Assembly: GCF_002217925.1 (NCBI RefSeq)
Contig: NZ_BCMF01000003.1
Span: 124,001 to 188,000 of the forward strand
Source: Secundilactobacillus mixtipabuli
GTDB lineage: Bacteria > Bacillota > Bacilli > Lactobacillales > Lactobacillaceae
Direction: 5' to 3'
Length of the DNA: 64,000 bases
A program made the position numbers and the translations under genes. The notes beneath the pieces were generated by a model, which saw only the letters and a list, made by a program, of their open reading frames with translations, did no database searches and was not told the origin of the DNA. Positions 8,099 to 16,976 of the stretch are shown one piece after another (position 1 is the first letter of the stretch; every line of letters begins with the position of its first letter).

Positions 8099-8114
8099 TG
8101 TTCCATGTGAAACA
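8099..8114. promoter_or_regulatory. parS-like 16-mer
   Basis: TGTTCCATGTGAAACA differs by one base from the well-known Firmicutes parS form TGTTCCACGTGAAACA. It lies between recA and a terminator. It may be a Spo0J/ParB or Noc-related binding site or a chance near-match. Confidence 0.35.
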
Positions 8115-8135
8115 ATTAGTTCGTTCACAATTAAA

Positions 8136-8178
8136 ATTAAAAACGCTCTCACAGCAATTAAATACTGTGAGGACGTTT
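8136..8178 (-). terminator. Terminator of the 8.2 kb membrane-protein gene
   Basis: AAACG-C-TCTCACAG pairs with CTGTGAG-GA-CGTTT with one mismatch. On the minus strand it is followed by a T-rich run. Confidence 0.75.
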
Positions 8179-8189
8179 CCGTTCGAATG

Positions 8190-8594
8190 TCACAAACTAA
8201 TCAAAATATAGCCACAAACCACGCCTAGCGCGATGACCATGTTGAGCTTGTCTAATTGATGCCCACGGTCATAGTAGCTCTTACATTTATCGTACAGAGG
8301 TTGATCTGCTTGCGATAGCTGCTTGTTGTCTTTAGCCATGAATAGTTTAAATTGTGCCAATGCTCTGTTTTGCCGATTAACTTTGCCAAACATTAAGATG
8401 ATGGTGATTCCAATAACGGTAAGCACCGCATAAAACAGCCAGTTCGAGGCTTGCACTGATAATAAGTCTTTGCCGCCAATCAGGCCGTTGACCACCGTAC
8501 CGCCCAATGCTAATACGAAGATAACGGTGTTAAAGATTTCTGATCGCCAGTACGAACGCAGATAGCGATGATAATAGTTTAATTCTTTTTCCAT
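8190..8594 (-). CDS. Small integral membrane protein, unknown
   Basis: This protein of about 134 residues starts at ATG 8594, nine bases after AAAGGAC. An in-frame start at 8621 lacks a site. Hydrophobic segments at SEIFNTVIFVLALGGTVVNG and LFYAVLTVIGITIILMFG, and a C-terminal IALGVVCGYILIS, give three membrane spans. A basic/polar loop between spans two and three contains FKLFMAKDNKQLSQAD. I recognise no family. It is transcribed away from the next membrane gene's end, and no operon partner is evident. Confidence 0.65.
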   Translation of the reverse strand: MEKELNYYHRYLRSYWRSEIFNTVIFVLALGGTVVNGLIGGKDLLSVQASNWLFYAVLTVIGITIILMFGKVNRQNRALAQFKLFMAKDNKQLSQADQPLYDKCKSYYDRGHQLDKLNMVIALGVVCGYILISL

Positions 8595-8689
8595 AGTCGT
8601 TAAGTCCTTTTTAAAATTCAAGGTTACTCTGACATTATAGTCGATTATCTGATTAATGGAAAAGTAATTAAAATGAGTGCTGATTGGAT

Positions 8690-9190
8690 TTACAGATTAG
8701 TTTCTTCTGCTTCTTGGCGCAATGTCGCTGCATTATCAGTTGCAGCCTGCATTTTACCCAGAATAAATCTGGCAATGGGACCCACAATCAGGAGTTGAAG
8801 TGGTAATGCCACGATGATGTTGAACAGCCAAGCGTGACCATACGCGCCCCAGCTGACGCTACCGGCCATGAAGATGCCGAAAAGCGACATGCAAGTGACC
8901 ATACCAATTACCATCAAAACTGAGATGGTGAGGCCAATCAGCAAGACATTTTTCTTCATATAATCAGTGATGATGTATTTGAACGCAACACTTTTAGCGA
9001 TGTTGCCCACAACCAAGAGGTCAAGGATGACGGCGACAGCTAGGCCACCAGGATACTCAGTGAGGGTGTGCAGCAGAAAGTTATTAGTGAAGCCTTCAGC
9101 TAAAACAACGTTGTAGCCAACCATAACGAGGACCATTAAACCCGCCATGATGGCGGTAAAAACAATTTCTTCTTTAAAATTACGAGGCAT
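8690..9190 (-). CDS. DUF2798-like membrane protein
   Basis: This 166-residue protein starts at an ATG behind AAAGGAGA. It has four hydrophobic segments arranged as two similar halves: EEIVFTAIMAGLMVLVMVGY near the N terminus and NVLLIGLTISVLMVIGMVTC in the second half. Each is followed by a segment with a Gly/Ala-rich WL or PGG turn. This duplicated two-span layout matches the DUF2798 family of uncharacterised membrane proteins that is frequent in lactobacilli. Function is unknown. The polar C-terminal tail (ATLRQEAEETN) is likely cytoplasmic. Confidence 0.7.
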   Translation of the reverse strand: MPRNFKEEIVFTAIMAGLMVLVMVGYNVVLAEGFTNNFLLHTLTEYPGGLAVAVILDLLVVGNIAKSVAFKYIITDYMKKNVLLIGLTISVLMVIGMVTCMSLFGIFMAGSVSWGAYGHAWLFNIIVALPLQLLIVGPIARFILGKMQAATDNAATLRQEAEETNL

Positions 9191-9340
9191 TTTGGATCTC
9201 CTTTTCTATTCACAATGTTGGTTAGCATAGCAAATAAGAAGGGTGCTTCGTAAGTTACGTTTTGGTTACGAAATTGGAAGCGGTTGAATGGTTTATGTCT
9301 GAGAACAGACTGTCCATTTATTATTCAATTGTTTCTAACT

Positions 9341-9368
9341 GTTTACGCAATTTATTTTCAAGTATAAT
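9341..9368 (+). promoter_or_regulatory. Putative promoter of the 9.4 kb gene
   Basis: A TATAAT at 9363-9368 is preceded by GTTTAC/TTTACG at a 15-16 base spacing. It lies 33 bases upstream of the start codon. The -10 is perfect and the -35 is weak. Confidence 0.55.
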
Positions 9369-9401
9369 AGTCCTATCAAGCAATCGAGGGGGCACATCGA
9401 A

Positions 9402-11534
9402 ATGCCGAAACGAATCACAAGAGAATCAGTTCTTGATAAAGCGACTATAGATATAGACAATTTTATCAAAACCAAGTCTTTTCTCAATTACCACGTTCAT
9501 AATCAGGATAGCAAGCGACTTGCACCAGAATACTTGCAGACGTTTTGTACCCAAATGTATGATATTTGGGGCCAACATCCCCGTAAATGGACGCAGAAAT
9601 CAATCAGCACTACTTTGCTTATTTCAAATCCATATTGGCCGTTAGTAACAGCCAAACTGCAGTCAACCGAATGGTTTAACATTCTTACTAAATATGTCTC
9701 ATATCTCATTGCTAATGGGGAAATCACGACTAATCCTAATCTTGCTAAAAACATAGAACATTATCTTGGTGTTCGCTTAAATCTTGGGGAACCTTTTTCA
9801 AGCAGATACTGGTTAGCCAAACTTCGTGAGCTACAAAAAGCACCTGATATCACCTCAAGTGAGCAATTTGAAGACTACGAAATGCAACACGTTAGCGACG
9901 TATTACTATTGGCGAATAATACCTCTTTTGCAGAACTTTTCAAACTGTATCGGGAATTGACGGTTTTCCAATTTGATCTTAGTAATGTTGCTGATTATCT
10001 GCTTGAGGGTCTTATGAGTATTTATCCCAAAAATAAGACGATCAGAACGTCAACTTTTGAAGATGATTTAGTAGCCCTCTTTGATGGGACCCAAAATCAT
10101 ATCGCTAGTTTACTGGATCGAATCATTATTGTTGCTGATCGAGATAATGTGAACTTACGGCAAAGCGCTTCTAGAAAAGCGTTTTTCAAAAGATACCAAG
10201 CAATTCTTGCCTCAATAGCTTCTATTGACCAAATCCAGTCTGAACTCCAAGAAATCCTTAACGGGAAACCAGTTCATGTTATGTCTTTACTCACCCAAAA
10301 GACTCCCGTTACTACTACGGCCATGGGTGGCTATAACAGTGGCGACTTTCGCTATCATTTTATAGATGCCAAAAGCGGTAAGCCTAGCTACCTAGCTCCC
10401 AATACTATGGAAACCATCACGCACTTGTTTACGGCAAACGAGAAACCTGCTAAAGTTCTTGAAACAACCAAGCAAGTCTTACAGGCCCACTCAAACATCA
10501 AATATGCAACTGATTACGCATTGCAAGAAGATATTTTAGTGCCATTTTTATCAAACGAACAGTTTATTATCGAAGTTTTCTTAACCGATTTTCGAAAACA
10601 TTTTCCTAGCAAGTTGTCTGGCTTCAAAATGGAAATGGACGAAGTTGCCGCCACAATTTACCGTTTCTATAACGATTTATTCATGGAGACGGGGCGTTTA
10701 CGACGCAAATGGACGGGCAGATCAGTTGCACAAATACTAAACGATCCGAAACTAAAATGGATCAACATGACGCCTCAGCAAGCAAGTGACAGTTACGAAG
10801 TTCTAGCACCCTATATTGATTTTCTGATGGAAAACTCGTATTTAACGCCAAGTGAAGCTATCCAGAATGTCCTTTCCGATTACGTCGAGAAGTTAAGCCC
10901 GCTACTGGATGATGATAACGACGAGCCCACAGATCAGGATAAACTATTGCGGTTAATGCTCAAGATGACAGCTATCTTTGACGCCTCCGGTCTCACTAAT
11001 GAGACTGACTTAACTGAATTTTTTGCTACCCATGAAATTGAAGCCACCTTGCTCGCGGAGAATTTCCGTTTGAATGAAATTATCAACTTCAAAGCAAACG
11101 CAATCGAGTTCTATTCTCAAGAAGCTTATGATAATTTTTGCTTCAACTGGTTTACATCCTTTGTAAAGCCAACCTACACAAAACCTGTCGCCGCAAAATT
11201 AACCGGTATTCCTAGTGTATTGCAGGACGATATTTTCTGGCCACAGGTATTCGAAAAATTAATCACGGCTGAAGACCCATTTCCACGTCAAAAACGGCTT
11301 CAGGTTGCACTCCAAATCTACTTAGGACAGTCTGAATCACCCAATAATAAACAGATTCAAGCTTTTGCCACAGAGTTTGATAACTGCCGAAAAATATTGG
11401 AAATATCCAAAACAGAGTTTAGAAACCTTTTGGCACCTGATCCGCAATTAGCACAGAAATCAATGCTTACTAATAACATTATTTCTTTAGATGAGGCTCG
11501 TAAATTAGCCAAAAAGCGTCATAAAAAACATTAA
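9402..11534 (+). CDS. Large unknown protein with internal repeats
   Basis: This 710-residue soluble protein starts at an ATG behind GAGGGGG. No signal peptide, membrane span or nucleotide-binding motif is visible. It contains at least two copies of an ~85-residue module. Residues ~43-127 hold HPRKWTQKSISTTLL and later YVSYLIANGEITTNP. Residues ~414-502 hold LRRKWTGRSVAQIL and YIDFLMENSYLTPSEA, with the same Trp, Tyr and hydrophobic spacing. A weaker third copy may lie at ~575-660 (NFCFNWFTSFVKPTY). The end, IISLDEARKLAKKRHKKH, is a basic tail of a type seen on many lactobacillar proteins. I cannot assign a family or function. It precedes the defence island by 0.9 kb and has its own promoter and terminator. 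Confidence 0.8.
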   Translation: MPKRITRESVLDKATIDIDNFIKTKSFLNYHVHNQDSKRLAPEYLQTFCTQMYDIWGQHPRKWTQKSISTTLLISNPYWPLVTAKLQSTEWFNILTKYVSYLIANGEITTNPNLAKNIEHYLGVRLNLGEPFSSRYWLAKLRELQKAPDITSSEQFEDYEMQHVSDVLLLANNTSFAELFKLYRELTVFQFDLSNVADYLLEGLMSIYPKNKTIRTSTFEDDLVALFDGTQNHIASLLDRIIIVADRDNVNLRQSASRKAFFKRYQAILASIASIDQIQSELQEILNGKPVHVMSLLTQKTPVTTTAMGGYNSGDFRYHFIDAKSGKPSYLAPNTMETITHLFTANEKPAKVLETTKQVLQAHSNIKYATDYALQEDILVPFLSNEQFIIEVFLTDFRKHFPSKLSGFKMEMDEVAATIYRFYNDLFMETGRLRRKWTGRSVAQILNDPKLKWINMTPQQASDSYEVLAPYIDFLMENSYLTPSEAIQNVLSDYVEKLSPLLDDDNDEPTDQDKLLRLMLKMTAIFDASGLTNETDLTEFFATHEIEATLLAENFRLNEIINFKANAIEFYSQEAYDNFCFNWFTSFVKPTYTKPVAAKLTGIPSVLQDDIFWPQVFEKLITAEDPFPRQKRLQVALQIYLGQSESPNNKQIQAFATEFDNCRKILEISKTEFRNLLAPDPQLAQKSMLTNNIISLDEARKLAKKRHKKH

Positions 11535-11624
11535 CCATCAAAAATCAGGTACCTAACGTTGAAACTATCATTGCTTTGTTTACGAAAGCCTAGATATTAG
11601 CGCGGAAAATTAACCAGTAAATAC

Positions 11625-11675
11625 AAAAACCGTATCTAAACTAGTTTGTTAAAAATTAGCTTAGATACGGTTTTT
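11625..11675. terminator. Bidirectional terminator
   Basis: A perfect 15-base stem (AAAAACCGTATCTAA with TTAGATACGGTTTTT) lies between two converging genes, with T-runs on both strands. Confidence 0.85.
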
Positions 11676-11686
11676 GAAATCTATGA

Positions 11687-12226
11687 TTATTGATAATAGT
11701 GTTCCCCAGAGAAATGATGATTACCTAGTTTATGAGCGGTTCCCTTGCTAGTGTAGAAGTGGTTACCAATCCAGAATTCTGCACCGCCGCCTTCACTTAG
11801 CACACGCACTTTTTTATGATGATAAGTTTTAGTTTCAATCTTATATGAACTGCCGTCACCGGCTGATTGGTTCCAACCCATTACGTTAGTCCAAGTGGCT
11901 TTACCAATCTGAAAAGTATGACCAACTACCCAAGAATTATGACGTTTTATTTTATCAGGATCCGTGTTGGCATTCCGATAATGTAACGTCGCTGTGGAAT
12001 GGTACCATTTATGATCGTAATACTGCGCACAGCTCACCTTCTTAGAAGAAAAGTGAACGGTGTCGTATCGACCGTGACCATCATAATGATACCAAGTTCT
12101 GTGTAACGATGTTGGAAATGATTTTAGAGTCGTTTTTGCCGATGCCTGTGCTGGTAGAGCGACTAATGATAAGCCCAATATCGCAATAATACTAAGTATA
12201 AATTTCATGATTCTTTTCCTGAACAT
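11687..12226 (-). CDS. Small secreted protein, unknown
   Basis: This 179-residue protein starts at ATG 12226 behind a strong GAGGGGATG. A basic start (FRKRIMK) and a hydrophobic core (FILSIIAILGLSLVALPA) end in a signal-peptidase-like AQASA-KT site near residue 31. The mature ~148 residues are rich in His, Tyr, Trp and Lys (for example LHRTWYHYDGHGRYDTVHFS), with no Cys pair and no cell-wall anchor. Small secreted Tyr/His/Lys-rich proteins like this are common and largely uncharacterised in lactobacilli. It shares a terminator with the unknown repeat protein that converges on it. Confidence 0.7.
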   Translation of the reverse strand: MFRKRIMKFILSIIAILGLSLVALPAQASAKTTLKSFPTSLHRTWYHYDGHGRYDTVHFSSKKVSCAQYYDHKWYHSTATLHYRNANTDPDKIKRHNSWVVGHTFQIGKATWTNVMGWNQSAGDGSSYKIETKTYHHKKVRVLSEGGGAEFWIGNHFYTSKGTAHKLGNHHFSGEHYYQ

Positions 12227-12398
12227 TTAAACATCCCCTCTACCTAAAAAGATTACACTTAACTATCATAGAATTCCATGGCAAGTTAGGTAGATTACCG
12301 GTATTAGTTAGTAATGAAAGCAAAACATCCTTTAAAAGCAAACGTATGTTCTTTACAATGGAAGGTAGTAAGATACTTTTGAGAAAGTAGGGGTTGTT

Positions 12399-13877
12399 AT
12401 GAACTCTAAAAACTTTATTGCTGGCTATAATCGAGGATTTGAAAACTCACAAAAAACAGAAGATAACCGTAAATCACGTTTAGCAAAATTACGCAAAAAA
12501 TACAAGAAGCAGGCAACGGGCAAGTCCGTTTCATCACCTAAACAATCACGCCAGTCTGATGGAGATTCAACAACTCACCAACAGGTTAGGACCATTAGGC
12601 AGTTGCGCAAGGAAATTAATGAGCTGAGTAAAAAGCGGAAGGCTGATCAACAGAGTCTCAAATCGATTCAACAAGATAATTTTCGACTGAAAGGCCAAGT
12701 AAAACGGCTACGTTCGGAACAAGTTGAAACTAATAAACACCTTCAAACTTTGATTGATGAATTGGAACGAGCGAAAGCGGATGTAAGGCAAAACTATATT
12801 CCCAAAACAGTTTATACGCAGCAAATTGAAGGAGCGAAAACTAAGGATCAGCAACAACGGACTCAAATTAATAATTTGAAGCAAGGTAATCGTGATCTTC
12901 GTAAACGAAATCGGCAGCTATCACACGTTAATGAGGAGACCCGAAAACATTTACATACTAGCCGGGAAGTATTGAAGAACAATCAAGTTGCTACCGATTT
13001 ACTTCAAGAGCAGAAAAAGAATCAACGGTTGAACTCAGAGTTGACTGATTTTAAAGAAAAAGCCGCTAAAATGGAATCGCAACTCCAATGGTATATGCGT
13101 GCCAATGATAATTTAAAGCATAAGTATAGTCGATATAAAATTAAAAAATTGACGAAACACAACAGTGAAGAATTATTGGATTCGGTTAGAGATGATATCT
13201 TAGATCAGTATATTAAAGACAATATTACGCTAAGTCAGGCAATTCATGGATTGAATCAGCGAGTTTCAGCCGAGAATGCTAAGCAGACGGAACGCTTACT
13301 AGAACCAGTGTTGGACCGGATGAAGGCTTATTTTGATGTCGAAAGTAGCAGATATGTAAATGAATTAACCAAGTTAAATAATTACCGTGAAAAACAAGAG
13401 AAGAAGATTGATTTGCAGAAATCACTAGTCAAGCAGCGAAAAGATCGGTTAATCTATTCTACTAACTCGAAAAAGCACAAAGTAAATGCGGAGCAAGCGG
13501 CAGCTCGATTAAATATCAGTGTTAATCAAGAATTGGCCAGAAAAGTACTTAAAGGTGCCAAGATAGTTATTATTGACTGGCAGAAGACTTATCCAGTAAC
13601 CAAAGATTTAACTCGATACGGTGCTGAGGTGATGGCCTTCAATGACGGTAACTATCACTATAACCGGTTGCAGACTGTTTTAAATCGTGAGGATCTTGAC
13701 CTGATTGTCATTAATCCCAATGGTATGCACCATGAGGTTGGCCTGATTATTAATAATCCCAGTTTTCAGTATCGTAAGCGGGTGTTGAATTTAAATCAAT
13801 TGAAGGATAGTCATCGAAATGCTTTTGATGAGATTGTCTGGTGGTTGAATGGGATGAGATCGAGGGGAGAAAAGTGA
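12399..13877 (+). CDS. Long coiled-coil protein with C-terminal Rossmann-like (DUF2325-like) domain
   Basis: This 492-residue protein starts at an ATG behind GTAGGGG. Residues ~50-240 are strongly charged with heptad spacing typical of coiled coil (REINELSKKRKADQQSLKS, KNQRLNSELTDFKEKAAK), and a second helical stretch follows to ~375. The last ~110 residues change character to alternating strand/helix: GAKIVIIDWQKTYPVTKDL, GAEVMAFNDGN, LDLIVINPNGMHHEVGLI. This resembles DUF2325-type domains, though the usual glycine motif is not clear. There is no nuclease or ATPase motif. It stands 105 bases ahead of the McrB/McrC genes in the same direction and may be a structural or sensor component of that locus. 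Function is inferred only from position. Confidence 0.7.
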   Translation: MNSKNFIAGYNRGFENSQKTEDNRKSRLAKLRKKYKKQATGKSVSSPKQSRQSDGDSTTHQQVRTIRQLRKEINELSKKRKADQQSLKSIQQDNFRLKGQVKRLRSEQVETNKHLQTLIDELERAKADVRQNYIPKTVYTQQIEGAKTKDQQQRTQINNLKQGNRDLRKRNRQLSHVNEETRKHLHTSREVLKNNQVATDLLQEQKKNQRLNSELTDFKEKAAKMESQLQWYMRANDNLKHKYSRYKIKKLTKHNSEELLDSVRDDILDQYIKDNITLSQAIHGLNQRVSAENAKQTERLLEPVLDRMKAYFDVESSRYVNELTKLNNYREKQEKKIDLQKSLVKQRKDRLIYSTNSKKHKVNAEQAAARLNISVNQELARKVLKGAKIVIIDWQKTYPVTKDLTRYGAEVMAFNDGNYHYNRLQTVLNREDLDLIVINPNGMHHEVGLIINNPSFQYRKRVLNLNQLKDSHRNAFDEIVWWLNGMRSRGEK

Positions 13878-13982
13878 GCATCATTTGTTCACCAAAATAG
13901 TTGTGAATCTTTAGCAAGTAATCAACATCTGTCATTGAATTCATAATATAATTGCATTACTAACTATAGAGGAGCTATAAAA

Positions 13983-15455
13983 ATGTCTTTAAAAGAAACA
14001 TTTGTGGCAGAATTGGAAAATGCTTTGAACGTTGTTGGAGGCAAAGATAGTTCTAAGGATAAGTTGTATATTACGCGCAAGAATGTCAGCGAAAATCTAT
14101 CTAAGGGTGAAAAAGGGTTCGGATTCATTTCCTTTATCCGTAGCGATCAAGCTACCAGTGGACGTTATTCAGGGCTGTCAGTTAAAGTGAATCCAGGAGA
14201 AAATCATTATCGAATTTCTTTAGATATTGGTAATGAGGGATTTGGTGACGATTATCAATTAGCGACTTTGCCAGGAACCCGGCGAAGGTTTTTGAATCTT
14301 CAGAAGAATATCATTAGCTATTCGAAAGAAAATGGTGCTGACATAAAGTCGTTTTGTTCACTGGATTACGGCGATGATACACCTAAACGACAATTAAAAG
14401 AGCTTGAAAAAGAGTACAAAGGCGACAATATTGATTCACATGCGCAAGATTTATTCGTCGCATTTGTGCCAAATCCTGCTTTAAAAGATGAAGTGCAGGA
14501 TGAATCTGATAACCAAGAAGATTTTTGGCTGATTTTCAAAGCTGTTGCAGCTATTTATGCTGAATTACGTCAGTGGCCTAACAAGGGTGAAACTAAGGTA
14601 GCTGATAAGTTTATCAGTGCACTCTATGGTGATCATGATGAATCCCAAGATATCACGGGAAATATTCAGAAATTATTAGATGATCGTCAATACGTCGTTC
14701 TACAAGGTGCACCAGGTACTGGAAAAACGTATTTAATGAATCAACTGAGTCAAAATTATCACTCGATTTTTACACAGTTTCATGCTGAGACATCTTACTC
14801 AGATTTTGTGGGTGGGTACCGGCCAGTGACTGATGAGAAGGAGCAATTAAGCTACCAGTATTTTAATGGACCGTTATTGGAGGCAATCAGTGCAGCACAG
14901 GAAGATGCTGATCAAAAAGTTCTTTTGATGATTGATGAAATCAATCGGGCTAATCTAAGTAATGTGCTAGGTGAAGCTTTCTACCTATTTGAAAAACAGG
15001 ATGGTCAACAACGAAGAAAAGTGAAACTAGGTGATCCACAAAAGCCAATTGAGATTGAGGCTTTACCGACTAATCTATATGTTATTGCATCAATGAACAC
15101 AGCTGATAGATCTCTGGCAGTTGTTGATTTTGCTTTAAGACGACGTTTTGCCTGGTATACGATGTATCCACATTCACTTAAACCATCTGTTAATCAGACT
15201 TTTCATTCCAAACAATTTGAAGCTATGGACCGTATTTTCCAAACATACGCCACTAGCGAGGAGCTCATGTTAGAGCCCGGACAAGCTTATTACTTAACTG
15301 ATTCTGAAAGTGCTGAAGACTTAATGAAGGATCGGTTGGAGTATGAACTCCTGCCACTTATTCGTGAATACCTGGAGAACGGCTTAATGACACAGGCAAA
15401 AGATGCTTTGAATCAATTCTTTGTTGACGAGTTAAATCAGACCTTGTTTATTTAA
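13983..15455 (+). CDS. mcrB: McrB-like AAA+ restriction NTPase
   Basis: This 490-residue protein starts at an ATG behind AGAGGAG. The first ~200 residues form a non-conserved recognition domain, starting SLKETFVAELENALNVVGG. The AAA+ core then shows Walker A GAPGTGKT (~241-248), Walker B LLMIDEINRAN (~314-324), sensor ASMNTADRSLA and arginine-finger region DFALRRRFAW. The MNTADRS signature is characteristic of McrB, the GTP-dependent motor of methylation-dependent (type IV) restriction. The partner nuclease gene follows after 12 bases. Together they would cut incoming modified DNA. The target modification cannot be inferred. Confidence 0.88.
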   Translation: MSLKETFVAELENALNVVGGKDSSKDKLYITRKNVSENLSKGEKGFGFISFIRSDQATSGRYSGLSVKVNPGENHYRISLDIGNEGFGDDYQLATLPGTRRRFLNLQKNIISYSKENGADIKSFCSLDYGDDTPKRQLKELEKEYKGDNIDSHAQDLFVAFVPNPALKDEVQDESDNQEDFWLIFKAVAAIYAELRQWPNKGETKVADKFISALYGDHDESQDITGNIQKLLDDRQYVVLQGAPGTGKTYLMNQLSQNYHSIFTQFHAETSYSDFVGGYRPVTDEKEQLSYQYFNGPLLEAISAAQEDADQKVLLMIDEINRANLSNVLGEAFYLFEKQDGQQRRKVKLGDPQKPIEIEALPTNLYVIASMNTADRSLAVVDFALRRRFAWYTMYPHSLKPSVNQTFHSKQFEAMDRIFQTYATSEELMLEPGQAYYLTDSESAEDLMKDRLEYELLPLIREYLENGLMTQAKDALNQFFVDELNQTLFI

Positions 15456-15467
15456 GGAGGTTGTAAA

Positions 15468-16823
15468 GTGGGAAAAGACAAACATATTTCAATTGTCGAG
15501 ACTTCAACCTTTACTGATCTGATTTACCATCTACCCAATACGATTCTTAGTGATCGCCGGAACCCTTCAGATTACCAAATGGCTTTTATTGAACTGAATA
15601 GAGAGGCCTTCGCATACTTAAACATAGAGGCTTTTCAACTCAGAGAGGAATTGCATTTGATTACTAATGGGTATGTAGGAGCTGTTCCATTACGGATGCC
15701 GCAAAAAGGTAGTGGTAAAGCGAGCACTGATCTAATTGTTAAACCCCGATATGGTGCTCAGGAAACTAATTGGTTTGCATGGATGAGCGAACTGTCTGAT
15801 TTTTCTGGCGTGAACTTAACGCCAGAAACTGATTCAAGATTAAAATTGACTCGTTCTGAAGGTACACCTACGCCGCGTTACTTAATGGCTCAGGAAGTTA
15901 TTAAAAACATGGTGGCAGTCGTGAAGTCGCGTGATTGGCAAATGTTTAAGAATGAACGAAAACAACTTGAACGGCCAGTGGGTAATGTTGATTGGTCACG
16001 GTATGCGCGACAGTCGGCTGACCCACAGAAAAGATTGTTATTTCCAACAAACGTGAATGTGATGACTCAAAATCATACTGAATTTGAGCGAGCTTTAAAC
16101 GTCCTTTCTGAAGCTGTTCAAATTATCAATAGTCGTCTGACACCAAACCGAATTAAACAAAACTGTCATGAGGATCTGGCTTTCTTGCAGCATCAGATCG
16201 CTGTTAGTGGTCATGTGAAACATGAATCAGAACCTTTTCACATTCAGAAGCGTGAAAGCGCGGATGTTCAACAATTAAAAGGCGCTTTAAATGCTTTTAT
16301 TCAGCAGCAGACGAAAAGAGAATATAGCTGGCGAATTGATTTCTCGATGTTATTTGAGCGTTATGTTCAAAGGTTGCTTGCCAATACAGTAAACCAAGTA
16401 GACAACAACATGAGAATTAGTCATACATTAACGCCTCACTATGGTCATCAAGTTTCACAGTTAATGCCGAAATACCTAGAACCAGATATGGTTGCCGAAT
16501 TTGCAGGTTATAAAATTGTATTGGATGCCAAATATAAATCTTATTTTTATGTACGATATGGTGAAGATTACGAAAGTCAAAAGGAGCGAATCCGACACGA
16601 TATCCATCAAATCATCGCATACACGAGTTTAATAAATGCTCAAATTGCGATTATCATGGCCCCTGTTGATGGTGATGAAGTTGTTGAGGAAGTTTCTACG
16701 TATGACCAAGTAATTATTGGAGTGTTGGGGATACCATTGGATTATAGACATGTTAGGGACTATGAGAATAACATACGATTATTTCTTGAGAAGATTGTGG
16801 AACAGAAGATAACAACTAATTAG
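15468..16823 (+). CDS. mcrC: McrC-like restriction nuclease subunit
   Basis: This 451-residue protein starts at a GTG behind AAGGAGG, 12 bases after mcrB. The N-terminal half binds the McrB ring in this family. The C-terminal half carries a PD-(D/E)xK-type site: EPDMVAEF then IVLDAKYKSY (Asp, then Asp-x-Lys), with a downstream helix that begins RIRHDIHQIIAYTSL. It is the cleavage partner of the preceding AAA+ protein. The gene is followed by ~150 bases without coding sequence before hsdR. Confidence 0.82.
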   Translation: MGKDKHISIVETSTFTDLIYHLPNTILSDRRNPSDYQMAFIELNREAFAYLNIEAFQLREELHLITNGYVGAVPLRMPQKGSGKASTDLIVKPRYGAQETNWFAWMSELSDFSGVNLTPETDSRLKLTRSEGTPTPRYLMAQEVIKNMVAVVKSRDWQMFKNERKQLERPVGNVDWSRYARQSADPQKRLLFPTNVNVMTQNHTEFERALNVLSEAVQIINSRLTPNRIKQNCHEDLAFLQHQIAVSGHVKHESEPFHIQKRESADVQQLKGALNAFIQQQTKREYSWRIDFSMLFERYVQRLLANTVNQVDNNMRISHTLTPHYGHQVSQLMPKYLEPDMVAEFAGYKIVLDAKYKSYFYVRYGEDYESQKERIRHDIHQIIAYTSLINAQIAIIMAPVDGDEVVEEVSTYDQVIIGVLGIPLDYRHVRDYENNIRLFLEKIVEQKITTN

Positions 16824-16976
16824 TGCTCGTTTGCGATGGCAATTCTGTGAGATAATGTTGAAGAATACATTTGTGCTCAGAAGTGGATAAAAGAACTGCT
16901 GTTCTATGGAACTCAGATTTAAATATGAGAAAATAAACGTTGTATAAATAATTTAAAATCAAAGGGTTTGAGGAAA

